Source: Chryseobacterium sp. c4a
Lineage (GTDB): Bacteria; Bacteroidota; Bacteroidia; Flavobacteriales; Weeksellaceae
Assembly (NCBI RefSeq): GCF_009900745.1
Contig: NZ_WXVU01000004.1
Span: 221,026-285,025, forward strand
Length of the DNA stretch: 64,000 bases
Reading direction: 5' to 3'
Shown here: in pieces, positions 8,367 through 19,112 of the stretch
Layout of the letters: each line of letters starts with the position of its first letter
Position numbering within the stretch: the stretch's first letter is position 1
The notes under the pieces: generated by a model
Database searches by the model: none
What the model was told of the DNA's origin: nothing
The model's input: the letters and a program-made list of their open reading frames with translations, nothing else
Position numbers and translations under genes: made by a program

Positions 8367-8393
8367 AAAAGCCCCGAAAAATTCGAGGCTTTT
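8367..8393 (-). terminator. Terminator of typA
   Basis: AAAAGCC pairs with GGCTTTT around an inner GAA/TTC pairing, and a T run follows on the minus strand. It lies directly after typA. Confidence 0.8.
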
Positions 8394-8423
8394 CTATATG
8401 ATATTGATTTTGAATTGAAATGA

Positions 8424-10229
8424 TTATGCTTTCGCTGATCTTTCAAGTCTTTTTCTTTCTTCTTCAGAAAGGATTTTCTTTCTCATTCTAATGAAGTTTG
8501 GAGTTACCTCGATTGCTTCATCAGCCTGGATGTATTCCATACATTCTTCAAGAGAGAATAAGATTTTTGGTGCAACACCTGTATCTTTATCTTTTCCAGA
8601 AGCTCTCATGTTGTTCAACTGTTTTGCTTCCACGATGTTTACGACAAGATCTCCAGGTTTGTTTTGCTCACCAATGATCATCCCTGTGTAGATTTCCTCA
8701 CCCGGATCAACGAAGAACTTACCTCTATCTTGTAGTTTAGCAATTGAGTATTCTGTAGCAGGCCCCGTAGTTTTGCTGATCAATACTCCGTTGTTTCTTC
8801 CCGGAATAGCTCCTTTGAAAGGCTTGTATTCTGTGAAACGGTGTGCCATAATAGCTTCACCTGCAGTAGCTGTCAACATTTGAGAACGTAATCCGATCAA
8901 ACCTCTTGAAGGAATTTCGAATTCCATGTGCTGCATCTCCCCTTTAGTTTCCATAATGTGAAGATCCCCTTTTCTCTGAGTTGCTAAGTCGATTACTCTT
9001 GAAGCATATTCTTCAGGTACATCAACTACTAAAGATTCGTAAGGCTCACAGCTTACTCCGTCAACTTCTCTTAGGATAACCTGTGGCTGACCGATAGTCA
9101 TTTCGTATCCTTCTCTTCTCATTGTTTCGATCAAAACAGATAAGTGAAGAATACCTCTACCGAATACTAAGAAAGTATTCGCATCATCAGTTTGTTGAAC
9201 TCTTAATGCTAAGTTTTTCTCTAATTCTTTAGTTAATCTTTCTTTAAGGTGGTTAGAAGTAACATATTTACCATCTTTACCGAAGAAAGGTGAATTGTTG
9301 ATAGAGAACGTCATGTTCAATGTAGGCTCATCAATAGCCGTTCTTTCCAATGGCTCCGGGTTTTCAAGATCCACGAAAGAATCACCGATTTGGAAGGCAT
9401 CGAAACCTACTACAGCACAGATATCTCCAGCTTGTACTTCAGTTACTTTTTTCTTTCCTAATCCTTCGAAAACGTAAAGTTCTTTTACTTTACCTTTCAA
9501 CACTTTACCATCAGCTTGTGCAAGACCAATCCATTGAGATTCTTTGATCTCTCCTCTTGTTACTTTCCCGATAGCAATTCTTCCTAAGAAAGAAGAGAAA
9601 TCTAGAGAAGTAATCTGCATCTGAAGGTTACCTTCAGTTACTTTTGGAGCTGGAACGTGCTCTAAGATACCATCCAATAATGGTAAAATATCTTCAGTTT
9701 GCTCTAATGAAGTGTTGAACCAACCTTGCTTAGAAGAACCGTAGAATGTTGGGAAATCCAATTGCTCTTCAGTTGCTTCAAGGTTGAAGAATAAATCAAA
9801 TACCTGATCGTGAACTTCGTCCGGACGACAGTTTGGCTTATCTACTTTATTGATAACCACTAATGGTCTCAACCCTAATTCTAAAGCTTTCTGAAGTACG
9901 AATCTTGTCTGTGGCATTGGCCCTTCAAACGCATCCACTAACAAAATAACCCCATCAGCCATTTTTAATACTCTCTCTACTTCTCCACCGAAATCCGCGT
10001 GACCAGGAGTATCAATTACGTTAATTTTTGTGTCTTTATAAGTAACAGAAATATTCTTGGATAAGATCGTGATCCCTCTTTCTCTTTCAAGATCATTGTT
10101 ATCCATAATTAATTCTCCACTCTCCTGATTTTCTCTGAAAATATTGGTAGCGTGAATGATTTTGTCAACCAAAGTCGTCTTCCCGTGGTCAACGTGTGCG
10201 ATAATCGCAATATTTCTAATGTTTTGCAT
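8424..10229 (-). CDS. typA: Translational GTPase TypA/BipA
   Basis: A 601-residue translation factor-like GTPase. G1 is AHVDHGKTT (residues 11-19), G3 is DTPGHADF and G4 is NKVDKP. The RERGITI switch region is present, as are the EF-G-like domains and the TypA-specific C-terminal domain ending in the GLIGLRSQ and GAIPGRNNG segments. TypA binds the 70S ribosome and helps growth under stress and cold and 50S assembly. It is a single gene with a TATTTTTG -7 box at 10248-10255 (minus strand), about 20 bases before the start, and its own terminator. Confidence 0.97.
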   Translation of the reverse strand: MQNIRNIAIIAHVDHGKTTLVDKIIHATNIFRENQESGELIMDNNDLERERGITILSKNISVTYKDTKINVIDTPGHADFGGEVERVLKMADGVILLVDAFEGPMPQTRFVLQKALELGLRPLVVINKVDKPNCRPDEVHDQVFDLFFNLEATEEQLDFPTFYGSSKQGWFNTSLEQTEDILPLLDGILEHVPAPKVTEGNLQMQITSLDFSSFLGRIAIGKVTRGEIKESQWIGLAQADGKVLKGKVKELYVFEGLGKKKVTEVQAGDICAVVGFDAFQIGDSFVDLENPEPLERTAIDEPTLNMTFSINNSPFFGKDGKYVTSNHLKERLTKELEKNLALRVQQTDDANTFLVFGRGILHLSVLIETMRREGYEMTIGQPQVILREVDGVSCEPYESLVVDVPEEYASRVIDLATQRKGDLHIMETKGEMQHMEFEIPSRGLIGLRSQMLTATAGEAIMAHRFTEYKPFKGAIPGRNNGVLISKTTGPATEYSIAKLQDRGKFFVDPGEEIYTGMIIGEQNKPGDLVVNIVEAKQLNNMRASGKDKDTGVAPKILFSLEECMEYIQADEAIEVTPNFIRMRKKILSEEERKRLERSAKA

Positions 10230-10570
10230 ATAGGATTTTTACGGGTGCAAAAATAGTGATTTTAAATGAATTAATTAAAATCTTTATGCAATATTTAACA
10301 ATTTCATAATGAGAAATTTAGATAAATTCCTTTTACAATCCCTAAAAAACATACGGTATCAGAGGTTCAGTTATTTCATTGTTTTCACTTTTATTCTAAT
10401 CAATTTCCTGAGGTATATTGACCCTTTTATTCAAAACATCCTATTGGCAGGTCTTCGAATGTCTCTTATCATAAGATTGGGATTCAGGAATAAAAAGAGT
10501 GATTTTGTATTCTTGAGCTGAATGATAAATGTGGGAAAACACTTTTTAGCGCTCAATGAATTCATATATA

Positions 10571-10822
10571 TCAATGTCTTATCAATCGATATAGCAACAC
10601 AACATCAATTAAAACGACAATAAAAAATTTCACAAGAAAAGATTTTTTGGAAACTTTATGATGAAAAATGATCATTCCTGAAGCTGCACCAATAATTCCA
10701 ATTAATGAAAGCCCTAAAAGAGCATTCTCGGAAATCCGCCATTGGTGTTTTTTGGCTTGCCATTTATCAAACCCAAAGACCCCGAATGTAATAAGGTTAG
10801 CGATCAGTAGAAAAGGAATCAT
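10571..10822 (-). CDS. DUF1294 small membrane protein
   Basis: An 83-residue protein with two to three hydrophobic segments and the family motif GFDKWQAKKHQWRISE near the middle of the N-terminal half, followed by GLSLIGIIGAASGMIIFHHK. DUF1294 proteins are small inner-membrane proteins of unknown function; some family members are fused to a cold-shock domain, and this one is not. A TATTTTTG -7 box (10842-10849, minus strand) lies about 20 bases upstream of the start. Confidence 0.9.
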   Translation of the reverse strand: MIPFLLIANLITFGVFGFDKWQAKKHQWRISENALLGLSLIGIIGAASGMIIFHHKVSKKSFLVKFFIVVLIDVVLLYRLIRH

Positions 10823-10965
10823 TTTTTAAATTAATTTGCTGCAAAAATAAAGTTTAATTTATAGATTACAGGAATATTCAAGCTTTAATACCCAGGTTTG
10901 CAAAATATTTATAGCAGCATCAGGATAAGATTTTTTAAATTTGCCACCCATAAAAAAATAAATAA

Positions 10966-11322
<357 letters not shown>

Positions 11323-11379
11323 TACCATTTCATTAATGATCATTGCATAAAAGTCTGAAAATAAGCTCTCATTTCTATA

Positions 11380-11418
11380 AAAAAGCCTGGAATCTTGAAG
11401 TTCCAGGCTCTATTTTTT
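11380..11418. terminator. Terminator between convergent genes
   Basis: AGCCTGGAA (11384-11392) pairs exactly with TTCCAGGCT (11401-11409) with A/T runs on both sides, so it can work in both directions. The same 9-bp stem recurs at 43749-43776. Confidence 0.85.
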
Positions 11419-11426
11419 TATAAAAG

Positions 11427-11975
11427 CTATAGCGCATGTCCCACGTGCTTTCCTTCTTTAAATTCTTCTACCATTTTAGCATTAAATGCAGGGAGATCCT
11501 TTGGAGTTCTGCTGGTTACAAGTCCATTGTCCACTACAACTTCACGATCTTCCCAATGAGCTCCGGCATTGATCAGATCTTTACTGATTGATTTTACGGA
11601 AGTCATATTTCTTCCATTAACCACTTTAGCGTTGATGAGGATCTGTGGCCCATGGCAAATGGCTGCAACAGGCTTATTTTGAATAAAAAAGTCCCTTACA
11701 AATGCCAAAGCCTGCCCGTTTGTCCTTAATTGATCAGGATTTATCACTCCGCCAGGTAAAACCAAAGCATCATAATCAGACGCGTTTACTTCATCAAGTG
11801 TTTTATCTACAGCATAATCTTTTCCCCAGTTTCTCTCTGCCCATGATTTGATGGTTCCTTTTTCAGGGCTTACAACATGTGCCGTCCATCCCTGCTGCTC
11901 TAAATATTCTTTAGGTGATTGAAGTTCACTTTCTTCAAAACCATGAGTTGCCAGAATTGCAATTTTTTTTGACAT
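11427..11975 (-). CDS. DJ-1/PfpI family protein (type 1 glutamine amidotransferase-like)
   Basis: A 182-residue protein. It opens MSKKIAILATHGFEESEL, with the conserved acidic residue of the family, and the nucleophile elbow is AAICHGPQ, with Cys107 and His108. The length and the two motifs fit the PfpI/YhbO-type branch, whose members act as stress proteins with hydrolase, glyoxalase or deglycase-like activity. The first ATG of the open frame is 10 residues upstream; the start MSKKIAIL at 11975 is preferred because the fold begins there. It is monocistronic, with a terminator shared with the opposite gene. Confidence 0.9.
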   Translation of the reverse strand: MSKKIAILATHGFEESELQSPKEYLEQQGWTAHVVSPEKGTIKSWAERNWGKDYAVDKTLDEVNASDYDALVLPGGVINPDQLRTNGQALAFVRDFFIQNKPVAAICHGPQILINAKVVNGRNMTSVKSISKDLINAGAHWEDREVVVDNGLVTSRTPKDLPAFNAKMVEEFKEGKHVGHAL

Positions 11976-12123
11976 GATATGATGATTTTGGGTGTTATCT
12001 TTCATTGAGTGAAAAAATAATGCCGTTGGGCTGTTATCAAGTTCTAAAAAAAGTTAAAGATCCTTTATCAAAGTAAAAAAGGATTCCACATCAAAAAAAG
12101 AAATGCTACCCTTCCCTATACCA

Positions 12124-12152
12124 CAAAAAAAGCTGTCTTCATGAAGACAGCT
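12124..12152 (-). terminator. Terminator of the YceI gene
   Basis: The perfect inverted repeat AGCTGTCTTCATGAAGACAGCT (two 11-base arms, 12131-12152) is followed by seven T on the minus strand. Confidence 0.88.
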
Positions 12153-12177
12153 CTTGATTTATATAAAGTGTAATACC

Positions 12178-12852
12178 TTATTTTTTTGCTTTTACATCAA
12201 TAGCGATTTCGATGTCTTTGCTAATCATCCATTCAGCAGGATCAGCTTCTGAAGTCCCAAATTTGATTCCCCAATCTGTTCTGTTTACTGTAAATTTAGC
12301 CTGAATAGCTGCAGTATTATCTACGACATCTACTTTAGCAGGGAAAGTAACATTCATCGTTTTCCCCATTAATGTAAGGTTTCCGCTTACTGTTTTATTA
12401 GCTCCTGCTACTGCATCTTTTGGTGCCTCTTTCAGATCTGCTACACTTGTAATTTTGAAGTCTGAAGTAGGGTTTTTCTCTACGTCAAAGAAATCAGGGT
12501 TTTTAAGGTGAGCTTCAAGATCTGCAGGTTTTTTATCTTTTTCAGTTACTGAAGCAGGGTCAACTTTAATAGAAGTCATATCAATATTGAAGTTTCCAGC
12601 TACTACTTGTCCACCTTCAATGTTTAGATCTCCAGATTTTACAGTAAGCGTTCCCCAACGAGGAGCAAAACCTCCTTTGTGGAAAGCTTTCCAGTTAACT
12701 ACAGAAGCAGCTGCATCTACTGTTAATGCTTCTCCTTTACCTTCAGCCACTGTTTGCTCAGTAGCCACTGCTGTATCTGTTTTTTCTTTATTAGTACATG
12801 ATGCTGCCAGTAATCCTACTGCTACTAATGCAATTACGCTAATTTTTTTCAT
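12178..12852 (-). CDS. YceI-like lipoprotein
   Basis: A 224-residue protein. The start MKKISVIALVAVGLLAASC gives a lipoprotein signal with lipobox AASC, and the YceI fold begins near residue 50 (VDAAASVVNWKAFHKGG) with the family pattern FNIDMTSI, HLKNPDFFDVEKNP and GNLTLMGKT. YceI proteins are lipocalin-like barrels that bind polyisoprenoids or similar lipids in the periplasm; here the protein is tethered. The open frame extends 14 codons further up, but the lipoprotein start at 12852 is clear. A TATTTTTG -7 box lies at 12892-12899 (minus strand). Confidence 0.93.
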   Translation of the reverse strand: MKKISVIALVAVGLLAASCTNKEKTDTAVATEQTVAEGKGEALTVDAAASVVNWKAFHKGGFAPRWGTLTVKSGDLNIEGGQVVAGNFNIDMTSIKVDPASVTEKDKKPADLEAHLKNPDFFDVEKNPTSDFKITSVADLKEAPKDAVAGANKTVSGNLTLMGKTMNVTFPAKVDVVDNTAAIQAKFTVNRTDWGIKFGTSEADPAEWMISKDIEIAIDVKAKK

Positions 12853-13001
12853 ATTATTGAACTGTTTAAAAAAGTTTATTGTTTTCGGATACAAAAATAG
12901 AAAAACCTTATGGGTCTTCTCTTATCATACATCAAGAAATGTAAATTTTGCTACCCGTGTTAGGAATTGTAACATGGGAAGCATTAAATGAGAGGTGGAA
13001 A

Positions 13002-13048
13002 TATTTTGTATTACTGCCTAATTTATTATCTTCGTGATTAGTCACAGC
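13002..13048 (+). repeat. First, half-degenerate CRISPR repeat
   Basis: The last 26 bases of the CRISPR repeat (repeat positions 22-47) are intact at 13023-13048, while the first 21 positions have no resemblance to the repeat. The retained half contains the TATCTTCG box. A 29-base spacer (13049-13077) separates it from the first full repeat. Confidence 0.9.
13006..13034 (+). promoter_or_regulatory. Promoter at the head of the CRISPR array (repeat-embedded type)
   Basis: TTG at 13006-13008, an 18-base gap and TATCTTCG at 13027-13034 fit the Bacteroidetes -33/-7 pattern (TTG, 17-23 bases, TAnnTTTG, here with TTCG). In every full repeat the same box is repeat positions 26-33, with TTG at positions 2-4 and a 21-base gap, so all 62 full repeats repeat this promoter layout. 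Transcripts would start near the end of the repeat, just before the spacer. This is inferred from sequence only. Confidence 0.65.
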
Positions 13049-16000
13049 CATGTAAGTTTCACAAAACATAATCCTACGTTGTGAATTGCTTTCAAAAATT
13101 ATTATCTTCGTGATTAGTCACAGCTGGTTCCTTGTACCAGGCGGATCAATTCTAGTTGTGAATTGCTTTCAAAAATTATTATCTTCGTGATTAGTCACAG
13201 CGAGACTAAAAAACAGATTTAAGAACCGGTTGTTGTGAATTGCTTTCAAAAATTATTATCTTCGTGATTAGTCACAGCCATGTCATCATAGATCTTTCTT
13301 TGTGCTGTGTTGTGAATTGCTTTCAAAAATTATTATCTTCGTGATTAGTCACAGCAATATGATCATATCTTCATTTTGAATTATGGTTGTGAATTGCTTT
13401 CAAAAATTATTATCTTCGTGATTAGTCACAGCAAAGTCACCTTCAGCAATTTTCCCTACCGGGTTGTGAATTGCTTTCAAAAATTATTATCTTCGTGATT
13501 AGTCACAGCCTTCTTTGTAATCTGAGCTGTTTCGTCAATGTTGTGAATTGCTTTCAAAAATTATTATCTTCGTGATTAGTCACAGCTTCCCAGTAGTTTA
13601 TACCTGCTAACGGCTGGTTGTGAATTGCTTTCAAAAATTATTATCTTCGTGATTAGTCACAGCTTTGATCTTTCATGTCCATGTCCTTTACCTGTTGTGA
13701 ATTGCTTTCAAAAATTATTATCTTCGTGATTAGTCACAGCGGCAGCTACATCAAAGTCCACTACAGTGGCGTTGTGAATTGCTTTCAAAAATTATTATCT
13801 TCGTGATTAGTCACAGCAGTGAACTCACGGTGATCATTATGCTTACTGTTGTGAATTGCTTTCAAAAATTATTATCTTCGTGATTAGTCACAGCTTATCT
13901 GGTATTAAGCCGGACTAATTCAACGTTGTGAATTGCTTTCAAAAATTATTATCTTCGTGATTAGTCACAGCAAGAATATTCTGTAGATGGTATTAACGAG
14001 CGTTGTGAATTGCTTTCAAAAATTATTATCTTCGTGATTAGTCACAGCAATTCCAGTCTGGTTCTGAAGCTCTCTTCAGTTGTGAATTGCTTTCAAAAAT
14101 TATTATCTTCGTGATTAGTCACAGCAAGCTCCTATTCTAAACGAATGCTGCGATTGTTGTGAATTGCTTTCAAAAATTATTATCTTCGTGATTAGTCACA
14201 GCCTTAAAAATGGAGGGATGAGCTCTACAGCAGTTGTGAATTGCTTTCAAAAATTATTATCTTCGTGATTAGTCACAGCATTAATAATATCTTTTCTTTC
14301 AACTTCATAGTTGTGAATTGCTTTCAAAAATTATTATCTTCGTGATTAGTCACAGCCAAAAACGAAAAGGGCTTAACAAACACTGAGTTGTGAATTGCTT
14401 TCAAAAATTATTATCTTCGTGATTAGTCACAGCTATACTTTTTAAGATCCTCTAAAAGACCTTGTTGTGAATTGCTTTCAAAAATTATTATCTTCGTGAT
14501 TAGTCACAGCGGCAATTGTTGAGTTAGATCTATTAGTTAAGTTGTGAATTGCTTTCAAAAATTATTATCTTCGTGATTAGTCACAGCAAGAGTATTCAGT
14601 AGATGGTATAAATGAATGTTGTGAATTGCTTTCAAAAATTATTATCTTCGTGATTAGTCACAGCAATATTACCTGATAACATTAGAGGCTTCGAGTTGTG
14701 AATTGCTTTCAAAAATTATTATCTTCGTGATTAGTCACAGCATCTGCTGTTGTATTAATATTTCTAGCCTCGTTGTGAATTGCTTTCAAAAATTATTATC
14801 TTCGTGATTAGTCACAGCCTGTGACTTCGTCTCCATAGTGAACAATGCGTTGTGAATTGCTTTCAAAAATTATTATCTTCGTGATTAGTCACAGCCTTGG
14901 CGATTAACAGGAGATGAAGAACCTAGTTGTGAATTGCTTTCAAAAATTATTATCTTCGTGATTAGTCACAGCCTGTGACTTCGTCTCCATAGTGAACAAT
15001 GCGTTGTGAATTGCTTTCAAAAATTATTATCTTCGTGATTAGTCACAGCTTTTATTTTATCAGAAATAGCCTTTAGACGGTTGTGAATTGCTTTCAAAAA
15101 TTATTATCTTCGTGATTAGTCACAGCAATAGGCTTGTTCTTCAGAATTAATAAACGGTTGTGAATTGCTTTCAAAAATTATTATCTTCGTGATTAGTCAC
15201 AGCTGAAGCAGGTGTCTGGGTTTGGCTCGGAGTGTTGTGAATTGCTTTCAAAAATTATTATCTTCGTGATTAGTCACAGCGTTAAGCCTTTCATATTCTA
15301 GCATTAAACCGTTGTGAATTGCTTTCAAAAATTATTATCTTCGTGATTAGTCACAGCCATAAATATTACCTACCCATCCAGTATTATGTTGTGAATTGCT
15401 TTCAAAAATTATTATCTTCGTGATTAGTCACAGCTAACCAACTTTCATCAGTTCTGTATTTATAGTTGTGAATTGCTTTCAAAAATTATTATCTTCGTGA
15501 TTAGTCACAGCTGATGTTTAAAAGTGAATTCACAGGCTTTTGTTGTGAATTGCTTTCAAAAATTATTATCTTCGTGATTAGTCACAGCGGAAAAAAGAAA
15601 CATAACCAATAACCGGCGGTTGTGAATTGCTTTCAAAAATTATTATCTTCGTGATTAGTCACAGCGAAAGCAGTACATTTTAAGCCTGAATTAGAGTTGT
15701 GAATTGCTTTCAAAAATTATTATCTTCGTGATTAGTCACAGCTACGGCCCGCTTTTCCCAGGCGTTGTAACAGTTGTGAATTGCTTTCAAAAATTATTAT
15801 CTTCGTGATTAGTCACAGCTTGAAGGAATTCTATATAACGTATCCTGTAGTTGTGAATTGCTTTCAAAAATTATTATCTTCGTGATTAGTCACAGCCAAA
15901 GCAACGTTTGTCCCCTTTGCCACATTGTTGTGAATTGCTTTCAAAAATTATTATCTTCGTGATTAGTCACAGCTCATTCCAGGATGATATAAAGAACGAA

Positions 16001-17821
16001 AGCGTTGTGAATTGCTTTCAAAAATTATTATCTTCGTGATTAGTCACAGCATTAAAAAAATTAAGTCCGTGCATCTTGTAGTTGTGAATTGCTTTCAAAA
16101 ATTATTATCTTCGTGATTAGTCACAGCCATCTCGCCAAAAACCAATCGACTCATTAAGTTGTGAATTGCTTTCAAAAATTATTATCTTCGTGATTAGTCA
16201 CAGCCAAATTCCACTTTAGGCTTTTTATTTCCTTGTTGTGAATTGCTTTCAAAAATTATTATCTTCGTGATTAGTCACAGCTATCCAGAGGTTTCATTGT
16301 AGGATGCTCTGGTTGTGAATTGCTTTCAAAAATTATTATCTTCGTGATTAGTCACAGCTCTCTTGAATTTTATCCGATATCATGGCCAGTTGTGAATTGC
16401 TTTCAAAAATTATTATCTTCGTGATTAGTCACAGCACATGAAACTGTATGAATATCGTTTTCGCTGTTGTGAATTGCTTTCAAAAATTATTATCTTCGTG
16501 ATTAGTCACAGCTCTGATTCCTTTTTGTCTGCAGTATTCCTTGTTGTGAATTGCTTTCAAAAATTATTATCTTCGTGATTAGTCACAGCAAAGAAATCCT
16601 GGACTTCTTTTCCTGGATCGTTGTGAATTGCTTTCAAAAATTATTATCTTCGTGATTAGTCACAGCTGAAGCTGAAAGAATAAATGAATCAAACAGGTTG
16701 TGAATTGCTTTCAAAAATTATTATCTTCGTGATTAGTCACAGCAAAGACGACTGATATACGCTTTCAGACATTGTTGTGAATTGCTTTCAAAAATTATTA
16801 TCTTCGTGATTAGTCACAGCTGATGGATCTGTTGGAATAGCAATTCAGCAGTTGTGAATTGCTTTCAAAAATTATTATCTTCGTGATTAGTCACAGCGTT
16901 GCTCTGGGTGTGGACGAGCTGTCCGCTGTTGTGAATTGCTTTCAAAAATTATTATCTTCGTGATTAGTCACAGCTTCCTCTTCAACGGGGGAAAGTGTTA
17001 CAGAGTTGTGAATTGCTTTCAAAAATTATTATCTTCGTGATTAGTCACAGCTAATCTACATAAATTAACTCAAAATGTACCGTTGTGAATTGCTTTCAAA
17101 AATTATTATCTTCGTGATTAGTCACAGCGAATTATCAATTGGCGAGAGAATTATACGGGTTGTGAATTGCTTTCAAAAATTATTATCTTCGTGATTAGTC
17201 ACAGCATGGAAAGGAGCAACATCTGCCGGTTTAAAGTTGTGAATTGCTTTCAAAAATTATTATCTTCGTGATTAGTCACAGCAAGAGATAAGGTGATTAT
17301 CAGAGACGAACAGTTGTGAATTGCTTTCAAAAATTATTATCTTCGTGATTAGTCACAGCAATACCTTCACAGACAATTGGCTTATATCAGTTGTGAATTG
17401 CTTTCAAAAATTATTATCTTCGTGATTAGTCACAGCGGTTTAATTGCTTTATCTCTATCATCTACGGTTGTGAATTGCTTTCAAAAATTATTATCTTCGT
17501 GATTAGTCACAGCTTGGTCGTATCATTGGCCTTTATAGGTCTGGTTGTGAATTGCTTTCAAAAATTATTATCTTCGTGATTAGTCACAGCGACGGAATGT
17601 TTAGGCAAAGACGCTACTAAGTTGTGAATTGCTTTCAAAAATTATTATCTTCGTGATTAGTCACAGCTTCCGGGTTCAATTCAATAAGCCCCTTTGTGTT
17701 GTGAATTGCTTTCAAAAATTATTATCTTCGTGATTAGTCACAGCAGTATTGATTATGGCCCAGCAGCCACACTAGTTGTGAATTGCTTTCAAAAATTATT
17801 ATCTTCGTGATTAGTCACAGC
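13023..17821 (+). CRISPR. Type II-C CRISPR array: 62 full repeats plus one half repeat, 62 spacers
   Basis: Full repeats of 47 bp start at 13078 and recur every 77 bp up to 17775-17821, which gives 62 full copies separated by 30-base spacers. The first spacer after the half repeat is 29 bases. Repeats begin GTTGTGAATTGC and end GATTAGTCACAGC and appear identical throughout. The direction is plus: the repeat's 5' part is complementary to the tracrRNA anti-repeat at 23028-23047, as in all Cas9 systems. One spacer occurs twice (14819-14848 and 14973-15002). Two others (13972-14001, 14588-14617) are diverged versions of one coding sequence. The array ends facing cas2, with a terminator between. 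The 3' end of the repeat can form a small hairpin (GTGA/TCAC). Confidence 0.98.
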
Positions 17822-17824
17822 CTC

Positions 17825-17866
17825 AAAAAACAATCCACTGAAAATCAGTAGATTGTTTTTGTTTTT
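17825..17866. terminator. Terminator between CRISPR array and cas2
   Basis: ACAATCCACTG pairs with CAGTAGATTGT (one mismatch), with an A run before and a T-rich run after. It can stop array transcripts on the plus strand and the cas operon on the minus strand. Confidence 0.85.
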
Positions 17867-17878
17867 AGGATTTAAATT

Positions 17879-19107
<1,229 letters not shown>

Positions 19108-19112
19108 AGTTA

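Noticed and set aside
10309..10521. 70-residue hydrophobic reading frame on the plus strand between typA and the DUF1294 gene
   Set aside because: No recognised family, low-complexity hydrophobic sequence, no promoter box or terminator of its own; it could be a small membrane protein but the evidence is too thin.
15049..16388. Spacers at 15050-15079 and 16359-16388 both encode ISDKI on the reverse strand
   Set aside because: Only five residues agree and the offset in the spacer differs. With 62 spacers in six frames, one such five-residue match is expected by chance.
13023..17821. Self-targeting by the array within this window
   Set aside because: By eye no spacer matches a gene in the window outside the array; a computed search of the full genome would be needed to exclude it.
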